A stretch of DNA of 7,553 bases from Acidobacteriota bacterium (GCA_003224135.1 QHYO01000622.1:1-7553), one strand, 5' to 3'. Shown: positions 1-7,020, counted from the stretch's first letter. The notes: generated by a model from the letters alone, not told the origin. Translations and numbers: made by a program.

Positions 1-698
1 TGCAGTCCGAACTTCGTCCAGTCGGCTGTTTTCGCCCGGTCCTTTGGCGGCATGCAAAGATTTGTGTGCAGGTGCCATATCGCTACGCTCAGCGGCACGC
101 GTTCGTTCAGTTGTTCCTCCGTGGCGCGCTTGGGCATCGTGTACATGGCACCAACGAGTTCGTAGCCGTCCGGGGTTTTGCGATAGAGCAGCGATGTTGG
201 CTGCGTCGGATCAAAATGCCCGACGGCAGAGAGTCCATTCCTGAAACTCGTGAAGTGATATTCGGGTTGCGGAAAATCAGGAAGGAAAATCCGAAAGCCC
301 TCGTTCAGCGCGACGTGATAGTCCCGGTACTTTTCCATGCCGGCGCGAAGTTGTTCGACAATCTGATTGGCCCGCTTCACATCTTCGGGTGTCTGCTGCC
401 GCATTTCCGTCATGTGCATGTGCGCGCCGCCGTGCATGTGGTTCATCTCGGTAACGGCGGCTTTTTCACTGGCTTTTTCGGCGCTTCCGTCGGTATGCAT
501 CTGGCTGTGGTCCATGCCAGGCATGTCTCGCGATGTTTCTTGAGACGTCGAGCCCTCCTGCGTGGCCGTGATCATGGTCCTGATCGATGGCGCGGTGTGG
601 CCGGGCATTGCAGCAAGCAAGATCGTGACGGCAAAAACTGCTCCCACGACCATAGCGGCGCGGACGAGCACTCGAATTGCGGAACTACGGGCGTACAT
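1..698 (-). CDS. Exported Met/His-rich protein, probable metal binding (C-terminus cut by window edge)
   Basis: This gene runs off the left edge, so only the first 232 codons are visible. ATG at 698 follows a good Shine-Dalgarno (AGGAGA, about 10 nt upstream). Residues 1-36 look like a signal peptide or anchor: Arg at positions 4, 9 and 13, then a hydrophobic stretch at about 14-31. Residues 59-99 hold 8 Met and 6 His in patterns such as MPGMDHSQMH and HMHGGAHMHM, a composition typical of periplasmic copper-handling proteins. The part after residue 104 looks globular, with VAIWHLHTNLC at 206-215 contributing two His and a Cys that could be further ligands. I recognise no named family with certainty. 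Metal binding, most likely Cu(I), is inferred from composition alone. A perfect dyad 75 bp upstream may be an operator. The open frame antisense to this gene is a shadow. Confidence 0.82.
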   Translation of the reverse strand, partial: MYARSSAIRVLVRAAMVVGAVFAVTILLAAMPGHTAPSIRTMITATQEGSTSQETSRDMPGMDHSQMHTDGSAEKASEKAAVTEMNHMHGGAHMHMTEMRQQTPEDVKRANQIVEQLRAGMEKYRDYHVALNEGFRIFLPDFPQPEYHFTSFRNGLSAVGHFDPTQPTSLLYRKTPDGYELVGAMYTMPKRATEEQLNERVPLSVAIWHLHTNLCMPPKDRAKTADWTKFGL

Positions 699-712
699 GA
701 AGACCTTCTCCT

Positions 713-764
713 CTAGCCTTCTTGCCGAAAGCTCTCCTCTAGCCCTCGTGCTGAAGGCGCTCTT
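713..764. repeat. Imperfect 26-bp tandem duplication in the leader of the Met/His-rich gene
   Basis: Positions 713-738 and 739-764 are adjacent 26-bp units matching at 20 of 26 positions, both starting CTAGCC. The 12-mer TCTCCTCTAGCC occurs exactly at 707-718 and 733-744. Read on the minus strand it is GGCTAGAGGAGA and contains the likely Shine-Dalgarno, so the leader carries two copies of the ribosome-binding sequence. Only the copy nearest the ATG at 698 is correctly placed. No start codon follows the distal copy at a usual distance. Confidence 0.7.
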
Positions 765-773
765 TTAGCGTTC

Positions 774-795
774 CTACGTATCTAATGATACGTAG
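774..795. promoter_or_regulatory. Perfect 22-bp dyad, candidate operator between the Met/His-rich gene and aroA
   Basis: The arms CTACGTATC (774-782) and GATACGTAG (787-795) are exact reverse complements around a TAAT spacer, and each arm contains the palindrome TACGTA. The site lies 75 bp upstream of the Met/His-rich start and 161 bp upstream of the probable aroA start. It is not followed by a T-run in either direction, so it does not look like a terminator. A homodimeric repressor site is the natural reading. Winged-helix repressors of the BlaI/CopY type bind sites of this general architecture, but no regulator gene is in the window and that link is inference. Confidence 0.55.
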
Positions 796-880
796 AAGAG
801 CACGCTGCGATTTCAGCGCGTTTGTAAAGAAGTGCATTTTTCTAAACTGTCCCGCGGTACAGTTGCCGCAAGGAAACTCA

Positions 881-892
881 CACGCGCGCGTG
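881..892. repeat. 12-bp alternating purine-pyrimidine palindrome CACGCGCGCGTG
   Basis: This is a perfect self-complementary 12-mer overlapping the left end of the probable aroA -10 element. Alternating CG steps of this kind can form Z-DNA or serve as a protein site. No function can be read from the sequence. Confidence 0.4.
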
Positions 893-899
893 CTAAAAT
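891..899 (+). promoter_or_regulatory. Probable extended -10 promoter element for aroA
   Basis: TGCTAAAAT is an extended -10 (TG-N-TAAAAT, five of six matches to TATAAT). There is no good -35 at 17 bp, which is tolerated by extended -10 promoters. Transcription would begin at about 906, leaving a leader of about 50 nt before the TTG at 957. A TTG at 900 would then lie upstream of the transcript start. Confidence 0.35.
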
Positions 900-956
900 T
901 TGCACGAAGACAAAGCTTTCTGGAAAACACGACTGAAAATCTCCGAGCGAGCATCC

Positions 957-2255
957 TTGAGCAAAAAAACAATTCATCCGGCAAAGGCAGTTGCGGGCGG
1001 CGTGGCGCCTCCCGGAGACAAATCCATTTCGCATCGCTACGCCATGCTCGCGGGAATCGCCGAAGGCGCCAGCGAGCTCAGCAACTTTGCGCTCGCGGCG
1101 GACTGTCACAGTACCCTCGCCTGCATGAAAGCGCTAGGCGCGGAAGTGAAAGTCGACAAGAGTTTGGTGCGCGTGACCGGCCATGGGTTGCATGGATTAA
1201 AAAGCAGCCGTCGTGCGCTGGATGCTGGAAATTCCGGGACTACCATCCGGCTGCTGTCTGGAATTCTTGCGGGACAGAATTTCATCACGAAAATTGCCGG
1301 CGACGGCTCGCTGAACAAGCGTCCGATGAAACGCATTTTGACTCCGCTGCGCGAAATGGGCGCGCAAATTCTGGCGCGCGACGAAAATTTTGCGCCGCTC
1401 GAAATCCATGGCGGAAAATTGCGCGGCATTCACTACGAAATGCCGATGGCCAGCGCGCAAGTAAAGTCCGCTGTGTTGCTTGCCGGATTGTTCGCGGAGG
1501 GAGATACCATCGTCCTCGAACCGGCGCGTACGCGCGATCACACGGAACTGGCGCTTGAAGAATTCGGCGTTCCGATCGAGCGACACGGACTCACAACTCG
1601 GATTCGCGGCGACGGCAAAATAAAATTGACGGGACGAAAAATCGAAGTGCCCGGCGATTTGTCGTCCGCAGTTTTTTTCATTGCGGCAGCTTCACTTTTT
1701 CCTGAATCGAGTTTGCACATTCAGGGAGTGGGATTGAATCCCACGCGCACAGCGGTCCTGGATGTGTTTGCGCGAATGGGCGCCACGATCGAGATGCTTT
1801 CGCTGCGCAGCGCGCAAGGCGAAGTCATCGGCGACCTGGCTGTGAAAGGCGCGCGTTTGAAAGGCGGCGTGATCGAACGCGCGGAAATACCTTTGGTGAT
1901 TGACGAGCTGCCGATGCTTGCGGCGCTTGGCCCATTCACGGAAGAGGGAATTGAGATTCGCGATGCAGCGGAACTCCGCGTGAAAGAGAGTGACCGCATC
2001 GCCGCACTTGCCGAGAACTTGCGACGCATGGGCGCGAAAGTCGAGGAGCGCCCAGACGGGTTGAAGGTGGAGGGCCGCGGAGCGGGAAAATTGCACGGCG
2101 CTGAGATTCAACCGCATGGCGATCACCGAATTGCGATGGCGTTTGCGGTGGCAGCGCTCGGTGCAGAGGGTCCCACAACGATTCGCGATGCGGAGTGCGC
2201 GGGCGTTTCGTATCCGACATTTTACGATGACTTGGCTCGTGTTGCCGAAGCGTGA
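957..2255 (+). CDS. aroA: 3-phosphoshikimate 1-carboxyvinyltransferase (EPSP synthase)
   Basis: This cytoplasmic enzyme transfers the enolpyruvyl group of phosphoenolpyruvate to shikimate-3-phosphate, the sixth step of the shikimate pathway to chorismate and the aromatic amino acids. From TTG 957 it has 432 residues, the usual family length. Visible motifs are PGDKSISHR at 19-27 (substrate-binding Lys22), GNSGTTIRL at 91-99, SAQVK at 166-170, RDHTE at 193-197, VIDELP with catalytic Asp316, RVKESDR with Glu344, and HGDHR at 387-391. SAQVK, RDHTE and GDKS match the class II signatures as I recall them. The frame stays open to another TTG at 900, giving 19 more residues. I chose 957 because the protein then begins MSKKTIHPAK, like typical homologues, with a GAG-rich stretch just upstream. 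It stands alone and is convergent with the DUF1287 gene. Confidence 0.96.
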   Translation: MSKKTIHPAKAVAGGVAPPGDKSISHRYAMLAGIAEGASELSNFALAADCHSTLACMKALGAEVKVDKSLVRVTGHGLHGLKSSRRALDAGNSGTTIRLLSGILAGQNFITKIAGDGSLNKRPMKRILTPLREMGAQILARDENFAPLEIHGGKLRGIHYEMPMASAQVKSAVLLAGLFAEGDTIVLEPARTRDHTELALEEFGVPIERHGLTTRIRGDGKIKLTGRKIEVPGDLSSAVFFIAAASLFPESSLHIQGVGLNPTRTAVLDVFARMGATIEMLSLRSAQGEVIGDLAVKGARLKGGVIERAEIPLVIDELPMLAALGPFTEEGIEIRDAAELRVKESDRIAALAENLRRMGAKVEERPDGLKVEGRGAGKLHGAEIQPHGDHRIAMAFAVAALGAEGPTTIRDAECAGVSYPTFYDDLARVAEA

Positions 2256-2405
2256 GGGAAATTCAAACGCGAAAGACGAAAAGCGAATTCGGTCACAGTG
2301 TTGCGCCGCGCGTCCAGTCATTGGTGGTTTTTTGAAAGAGCCAAGCGAGCGGTATGGCTGGCGCTGATCACAAGTTGTTCTGCAAAAAGTTAAAGCGATT
2401 TCTTA

Positions 2406-3089
2406 CTATCGAGTACTTCCCAAGTAGCGGTAGTGGCCGATGATTTTCCAGTTGAAGAGAACGTCCTCCATCTGAGGGCCCTGGCCGATGTTGTGAACGA
2501 TGAGGTAGCGGCCGGACTGCGGCGATTTCTGGTCCACGACAATTCCGATGTGTGTGATCCCGCTGCCTAAACTCCAAGTTACAAGATCGCCCGGACCATA
2601 ATCCTGCGCGTCCGCCGAGACTGAAAGTGTCTGCCCATGGCGGCTGAAAAAGACCATGAGATTTGCTACGCGGCGGTGGTCGATGTTGGGGTCCGTGGTT
2701 GTGATCGCAGCGCGGGATGCACTGCTCCACCTCAGCGGATACGCAGCGAGGTGCTTCGCCATGTCCTCGTGGACTTCTTTCTGGAGGTCGATGCCGACCG
2801 CTCGGTAGGCGCGGATGATTTCGTCGGTGCAGACGCCGGCGGAGGCAGGAACATCTCCTCCCGGATAGGGGATGCGGACGTATGCGGGATCATAGCGCAC
2901 GGTGTGATGGGTGCGTTCGACGGCTGCGGCAACGAAGTGGTCCAGGAAGCGTTGTTGGCGCGGCGCCAGTTGGAGACCGGACGGTGGAATCGCGTGAAGA
3001 CTTCTGAAGCATAAGGGAAGTAGGAGGGTCAGGGCGAAGGCGGCACGACAGAGCCATAGTCTAAGAGATTGCGACGCGTCCGAAGTCAT
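2406..3089 (-). CDS. Exported DUF1287 family protein (YijF-like, NlpC/P60-type fold)
   Basis: This 227-residue protein starts at ATG 3089, with AGGAG about 12 nt upstream. Residues 1-33 form a signal peptide: Arg10 and Arg15 flank a hydrophobic run (AFALTLLLPLCF), so the mature protein is periplasmic or secreted. The rest matches DUF1287 (E. coli YijF): IPYPGGDVPASAGVCTDEIIRAYR at 73-96 (broken by no gap), GIDLQKEVHEDM at 99-110, NIDHRRVANLMVFFSRHGQ at 135-153, and YGPGDLVTWSL followed by THIGIV at 179-184. Cys87 and His180 sit where the catalytic Cys and His of NlpC/P60-like peptidases or amidases would be. His199 or Asn200 could be the third residue. The family has no established substrate that I know of, so cell-wall hydrolysis is inference. 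It lies alone, convergent with aroA. Confidence 0.88.
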   Translation of the reverse strand: MTSDASQSLRLWLCRAAFALTLLLPLCFRSLHAIPPSGLQLAPRQQRFLDHFVAAAVERTHHTVRYDPAYVRIPYPGGDVPASAGVCTDEIIRAYRAVGIDLQKEVHEDMAKHLAAYPLRWSSASRAAITTTDPNIDHRRVANLMVFFSRHGQTLSVSADAQDYGPGDLVTWSLGSGITHIGIVVDQKSPQSGRYLIVHNIGQGPQMEDVLFNWKIIGHYRYLGSTR

Positions 3090-3113
3090 GTGAATTGGGT
3101 GCTCCTGTAGTCA

Positions 3114-3133
3114 TTGGACGTGTCGCCGTCCAA
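3114..3133. promoter_or_regulatory. Hairpin in the 5' leader of the DUF1287 gene
   Basis: TTGGACG (3114-3120) and CGTCCAA (3127-3133) form a perfect 7-bp stem with a 6-nt loop. It sits 24 nt upstream of the ATG and just before the AGGAG ribosome-binding site on the minus strand. It could be an operator or an RNA structure affecting translation. The rest of the gap up to 3357 shows a purine-rich stretch at about 3219-3254 (pyrimidine-rich on the minus strand) and no convincing gene. Confidence 0.4.
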
Positions 3134-3357
3134 AGTGCGGTGAACTGCCCCCTCCTCCCGCCGTCTGTGTGCAAGCGGTTGAAAACAAAAGGGAAGGAGT
3201 TTCTGGGCGTTCTTCGCGGAAGAGTTTGAAGGGGGAGGATTTAGGAGGTAGGGGCGAGTTGCGCCATACGGTTCGAGGTTGCTCGCCGAAACATGTGCAT
3301 AACAATGAGCTGTGAATGGCGTGTGGCCGGATTAGATCCAGAGCGAGCCTCGCTGGC

Positions 3358-4059
3358 TTAGCCGGCGGTGACGAGTGCGAAGGCGAAGCCGTCGTGGCCC
3401 TTTGTGCCGACGGTTTGCAGAGCGGTGGCGGAGAGGCCGCGTTCGGCGGCGAGTTGTTCGAAAAGGAGACGTGCTCCCTGCACGTCTGGATTGGAGCTGG
3501 CTACATCGATTACCGCGCCATCGCGGACGACGTTGTCCACAATGATGAGAGTGCCGCGACGAGAAAGCTTCAGCGCCCAGTGAAGGTATTCGGCGTTATG
3601 CGGTTTGTCCGCGTCGATGAAAATCAAGTCAAAGGGTTCCGTGATTTCGGTTTGAAGTTTTGGGAGCGTATCGAGCGCCGCGCCGACACGAATGTCGACG
3701 ATGTCTGTGAGACCTGCACGCGCGATGTTGGCACGCGCGACTTCGGCATGTTTGGGATTGAATTCGAGAGTGATAAGCCGGCCACCAGCGGGCAAGGCGC
3801 GAGCGAGCCAGATGGAACTGTAGCCACCGAGCGTGCCGATTTCCAGAATGCTTCGCGCGCCTACCAGTAGCGCCAGCAACTGCAAAAATTTGCCCTGATT
3901 GGGAGCGACATCAATTGCCGGAAGCTCAGCAGCTTTATTCGCGGCGAGCGCCGCGTCCAGGGCAGGATCGGAGAGAGAAAGCTGTTCGGAAAAGTAGCGG
4001 TCTACCGCCGTCCACTTGTCTTGGGACGTTTCGTCGGGTGTCCATTTGTCGTGGTCCAT
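3358..4059 (-). CDS. Class I SAM-dependent O-methyltransferase (Methyltransf_3 / COMT-like)
   Basis: This enzyme is predicted to transfer methyl groups from S-adenosylmethionine to a hydroxyl, probably catechol-like, with a divalent metal. From ATG 4059 it has 233 residues, close to the usual 220 or so. Motif I is LEIGTLGGYSS at 72-82, followed by an acidic residue, Glu99 in TLEFN, that would bind the SAM ribose. FIDADK at 147-152 and VDNVVRDG at 174-181 supply Asp149, Asp175 and Asn176, which match the metal ligands of catechol O-methyltransferases. I chose ATG 4059 because GGGAAGAGG lies just upstream. An in-frame ATG at 4089 would add ten residues but has no ribosome-binding site. It is the last gene of the minus-strand cluster, 74 bp after the VWFA gene. 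Its substrate cannot be told from the sequence. Confidence 0.9.
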   Translation of the reverse strand: MDHDKWTPDETSQDKWTAVDRYFSEQLSLSDPALDAALAANKAAELPAIDVAPNQGKFLQLLALLVGARSILEIGTLGGYSSIWLARALPAGGRLITLEFNPKHAEVARANIARAGLTDIVDIRVGAALDTLPKLQTEITEPFDLIFIDADKPHNAEYLHWALKLSRRGTLIIVDNVVRDGAVIDVASSNPDVQGARLLFEQLAAERGLSATALQTVGTKGHDGFAFALVTAG

Positions 4060-4114
4060 GGGGCCTCTTCCCAGAATCGAATATGCCATGGTTCAGGAGA
4101 TTTTTGGCAGATCG

Positions 4115-4127
4115 CGGCTTAAAGCCG
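4115..4127. repeat. Small dyad between the VWFA and O-methyltransferase genes
   Basis: CGGCTT (4115-4120) and AAGCCG (4122-4127) are exact reverse complements around one base, giving at most a 5-bp hairpin with a 3-nt loop. It lies just after the VWFA stop on the minus strand. There is no U-tract directly behind it, so it is a poor terminator. It may be a processing or stability element, or chance. Confidence 0.3.
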
Positions 4128-4133
4128 GATAAC

Positions 4134-5444
4134 CTACTTCTTTTTGCGGAGAGATTGCGGGGCAAAGTAGCCGCGGCGGGCCCGGAGGCTCAGGCCATTA
4201 CGATTTATTTTTACGTTCAAGGGATGATAGGTGCCATCCATTTTGATGTTAGCGAGTGACAGTTCAAGAATGTAGACGTACTCTGGTGCGGCCGTCAGTT
4301 TTTGAAGGCCGCCTTGCAGGTCATTGCTGTTGTGAAAGTAAGTGCCGCCGGTACCGTCGGCGAGTTCAGCCATCACGTTTTCGGCAAAGGTCACGGTGTT
4401 GCGATGATAGTCGGATTCATGCCCCGTCACCAACGCCTGCATCGTGTGTGCTCCATTCTCACTGACGTTTATTTCTGTGGTGTATAGCCCGCGCGCGTCG
4501 AGGGCGCTAATGGTCACGTTCGAGCGTGCGGCAAGGTACAGAACGTGAGATTTCTCCGACAAGGCCCCCGGCGTGACGGTCAGGAATCCCGGAGAGATTA
4601 GAATCAGCGTACGTTCGCCTTCCAGTGCTTCCATTTTGCGAACAACTTCAGCGACGAAGCCAAGCGTTACGTGAACATCCTGGTCACCAATCGCCACAGC
4701 GCGCCTGGCGGCAGCCTGCGCCAGGCCTTCGGCCACGCTGCGCCGGTCAGTGTGCTCGCAGGTCAACGTTTCTTGAACGGCCTGTTCGTAGGCTGCATTG
4801 CTGTGCTTATTTTCTATGAGATCCCCCTGGTAGTAATCGATGTCCGGACATTCGCGCGCGATGTGACGGTAGAGCTCCTGCGTTTTCAGTTCGGAGATCG
4901 TTTCTTGCAGCTTGGTGCGGTCGCGTGTCATGCCGCTGTAGGTTCCGGAAAAAGAAACGACCGCAGCCATGTCTGAATCGGCGAGTGAGCCCGCGACGAT
5001 CTTGGTGGCGACTTCTTGGACACGAGCCAGTTCGCTTGCGCCGAGGTGTAAATCGTCAAACAGAAACACGATGAAACGTTGCGAAGGTGTTGTGGAGGGT
5101 GGGGCGGCAGCCGGACTGACCGGTGAAGGGACAGCAGGCATCGGAACGGTCGGGGCGGGATTAGTTTCGAGTGCAGCTCGCTTCTGAATGCTGAATCCGG
5201 AAATGACTTGAGGTTTCTTCCCGTCGAGAACCTGGAAGTCTTCTTTGGTTAAGTTGCCCACGGCGCGGCCTTGCGAGTCACGGACCACCACGGGTACGAG
5301 TACAGCATTCACTGCAACTTGAATTTTTGCGGCGCTTTCCGGGGTTGGAGCTTCCTGATTCTGCTGTGCCGCCGCACGGGTGCACAAAGTAAGGGAAAGG
5401 CCCCAAATAACCGTGACCGTGAGATGTGTCGCACTGGCGTTCAT
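4134..5444 (-). CDS. Secreted VWFA-related protein of the acidobacterial family (TIGR03436-like)
   Basis: This 436-residue protein starts at ATG 5444; an in-frame TAG seven codons upstream limits the start. Residues 1-26 are a signal peptide ending in RAAA before QQNQ. A short beta-rich domain follows at about 40-85 (VLVPVVVRDSQGRAVGNLTKEDF), then a Pro/Ala-rich linker at 95-121 and a VWFA domain at about 122-385. The C-terminus has the family-typical VYILELSL and ARRGYFAP. Instead of the canonical DxSxS metal site the first strand reads FLFDDLHLG at 127-135, which is usual for this family as I recall it. Cys199 and Cys229 could form a disulphide. Such proteins are abundant in Acidobacteriota, but their role is unknown; adhesion or protein binding outside the membrane is inference. 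No clear Shine-Dalgarno is visible, and the short 40-bp gap suggests co-transcription with the radical SAM gene. Confidence 0.92.
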   Translation of the reverse strand: MNASATHLTVTVIWGLSLTLCTRAAAQQNQEAPTPESAAKIQVAVNAVLVPVVVRDSQGRAVGNLTKEDFQVLDGKKPQVISGFSIQKRAALETNPAPTVPMPAVPSPVSPAAAPPSTTPSQRFIVFLFDDLHLGASELARVQEVATKIVAGSLADSDMAAVVSFSGTYSGMTRDRTKLQETISELKTQELYRHIARECPDIDYYQGDLIENKHSNAAYEQAVQETLTCEHTDRRSVAEGLAQAAARRAVAIGDQDVHVTLGFVAEVVRKMEALEGERTLILISPGFLTVTPGALSEKSHVLYLAARSNVTISALDARGLYTTEINVSENGAHTMQALVTGHESDYHRNTVTFAENVMAELADGTGGTYFHNSNDLQGGLQKLTAAPEYVYILELSLANIKMDGTYHPLNVKINRNGLSLRARRGYFAPQSLRKKK

Positions 5445-5484
5445 GGTGATACAGCGATTCTACGCCAGTAAAGGCTGCCCGCAA

Positions 5485-7020
5485 TCAAGCGCCGGCAGAA
5501 GCGCTTCGTGCCGAGTGCCCGCGCCAGGCGGTGAAACCTTCGCGGAAAAGAGCGAAAATGGTACGCCGATTCTGGTATATCAATTTCAGCCATGCGAGCG
5601 GTCCCATCTGGGGGAAATAGATTCCGCGGAAACACATGCGAGCGATGAAAATGTTTATGCGATAGCCGAGGGGTTTGTCGTTGATTGACGCGACTGCGTG
5701 AGACAGTGCTTCCGGGCTGTAGGACAGAGCCCAGCCTCTTTTCACTTCGGCGTGGGCCTCGGCGATCGTCATTTTCAGCGGAGTGTGAGCCATTTCAAAC
5801 GGAATGAACTTTTGCCAGTGCTTCGGGCGAGTCAGACGCCCTGCGGCTTCGAGTCGTTTGTAAAGAGGCGTTGCGGGCAGAGGAGTGAGCAATCCAAAAA
5901 TCGGCAGGCCCGGAGGCCAGGTGCGAATTTCCTGAAGCGTGCGATCGGCGACGCCGGCAGTGTCATTGTCCATGCCGAAAATAAAGGAAGTGATTGCGTA
6001 GACGTTGCGCTGCGCGAGTCTCTCGAGTACGGCAGCGTATTCACCAGGCTTGTTGAAGCCTTTGTTGACGTCGGCAAGATTTGCGGGATCGATCGATTCC
6101 ATGCCGATGAAGACCCATTTACCGCCAGACGCGGCGATAAGGTCGACGAGTTCTTCGTCGCGCAAGAGGTTGGCGCTGATTTGGGCGACCCAGTGGACTT
6201 GTGCATTGGCGGCGATGATGTCGCGCAGCAGAGACTTTGTGCGTTTGATGTTAATCGCGAAATTATCGTCGATGAAAAAAACAGCAATCTGGCCGAGTTC
6301 GTTTTTGGCGCGGGCTTTCAAGAGAAGTAATTCATTCACCACGCTTTCGTTGGTCCGGAAGCGGATGGAATCGCCGAAAAAGCCGGTTACCGTGCAGAAC
6401 TCGCAACCGTAAGGGCAGCCGCGGCCAGACTCCATCGGGATAATGCGGAAAGTGCCCCAGCCGTCGCCGAGGCGCTGAAGAGTGCGCATGGCCATCTTGG
6501 GAACGAGATTAAATTGACCCAGATTTATTTTGTCCCACGGGATCGCAGGATAGTCCTTCAGAGAGGGTTTGCGCTCCTGGCCAAAATCATCGACTGGCGC
6601 ATAGGTTTCTTTCAGCGTGCCACGTGCGGCGTCTCGGACGATCTTTGGCCAGGTTTCATCGGCTTCGCCGAGAGCGACGGCGTCGGCGTGGCGTGGTCCG
6701 CCGTTGCGGCCGAGGGCTTCGTCAGATTCTTCCGTAACGTGAGGGCCACCCATCACTACGGGCACACCCACGGCGCGAATCGCATCGGCCATGCGATAGG
6801 CCTTCGCAATCATTCGTGTCATCGCGCCGATGCCGACAAGGCCGATATTTTGTTCGCGTACATATCGCGCAATGCCGTCTTCATCCATGGGCTGGGCATT
6901 GCCGTCGATCAAGAGAACTTCGTGGCCTTGGGGAGTAAGCGCCTGAAGGAGAAACATCCACAGATGCGGCATGAAGTTACGCGTGACCCCGTTGTCCGGG
7001 TTATAGAGCAGAATCCGCAT
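5485..7020 (-). CDS. B12-binding domain radical SAM protein
   Basis: This predicted cytoplasmic 4Fe-4S enzyme cleaves S-adenosylmethionine to start radical chemistry. Members with this architecture include methylases and ring-forming enzymes. From ATG 7020 it has 511 residues; TGGAG lies about 9 nt upstream. A frame open to 7167 lacks the usual start, and MRILLYNPD is a typical N-terminus. Residues 1-135 form the cobalamin-binding-like Rossmann domain, with GGPH at 91-94 and ALGEADE at 116-122; the DxHxxG base-off motif is absent, as is common in this class. The radical SAM core begins at about 195, with the cluster ligands Cys202, Cys206 and Cys209 in CPYGCEFC. FFIDDNF at 248-254 and FIGMESID at 304-311 are core strands. 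LPATPLYKRLEAAGRL at 381-396 starts a C-terminal region like that of HpnP- and BchE-type proteins. The substrate is not identifiable. It is the first gene of the three-gene cluster. Confidence 0.93.
   Translation of the reverse strand: MRILLYNPDNGVTRNFMPHLWMFLLQALTPQGHEVLLIDGNAQPMDEDGIARYVREQNIGLVGIGAMTRMIAKAYRMADAIRAVGVPVVMGGPHVTEESDEALGRNGGPRHADAVALGEADETWPKIVRDAARGTLKETYAPVDDFGQERKPSLKDYPAIPWDKINLGQFNLVPKMAMRTLQRLGDGWGTFRIIPMESGRGCPYGCEFCTVTGFFGDSIRFRTNESVVNELLLLKARAKNELGQIAVFFIDDNFAINIKRTKSLLRDIIAANAQVHWVAQISANLLRDEELVDLIAASGGKWVFIGMESIDPANLADVNKGFNKPGEYAAVLERLAQRNVYAITSFIFGMDNDTAGVADRTLQEIRTWPPGLPIFGLLTPLPATPLYKRLEAAGRLTRPKHWQKFIPFEMAHTPLKMTIAEAHAEVKRGWALSYSPEALSHAVASINDKPLGYRINIFIARMCFRGIYFPQMGPLAWLKLIYQNRRTIFALFREGFTAWRGHSARSASAGA

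Noticed and set aside
66..716. 216-codon open frame on the plus strand
   Set aside because: It is antisense to the Met/His-rich gene, which has a signal peptide, a good Shine-Dalgarno and a structured composition. The plus frame lacks any recognisable feature.
785..1558. 257-codon open frame on the plus strand overlapping aroA
   Set aside because: Most of it lies in another frame of aroA, which has every EPSP synthase motif. The product is Arg-rich with no domain.
1692..2321. 209-codon open frame antisense to aroA
   Set aside because: It is a shadow of the GC-biased third codon positions of aroA, with no family resemblance.
2311..2333. Possible aroA terminator ending in six T residues
   Set aside because: The preceding stem would be only about three base pairs (CCA with TGG), too weak for a rho-independent terminator.
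2338..2361. AGCCA/TGGCT inverted repeat between aroA and the DUF1287 gene
   Set aside because: The stem is five bases with an 11-base loop and has no adjacent T-run in either direction.
3111..3305. 64-codon minus-strand frame upstream of the DUF1287 gene
   Set aside because: It has no Shine-Dalgarno or recognisable motif, and its composition follows a polypyrimidine stretch. I treat it as noncoding.
3340..3357. CCAG-AGCG / CGCTGG dyad just past the O-methyltransferase stop
   Set aside because: The stem needs a bulge and no U-tract follows on the minus strand, so it is not supported as a terminator.
3316..3870. 184-codon open frame on the plus strand
   Set aside because: It is antisense to the O-methyltransferase, whose SAM and metal motifs are all intact.
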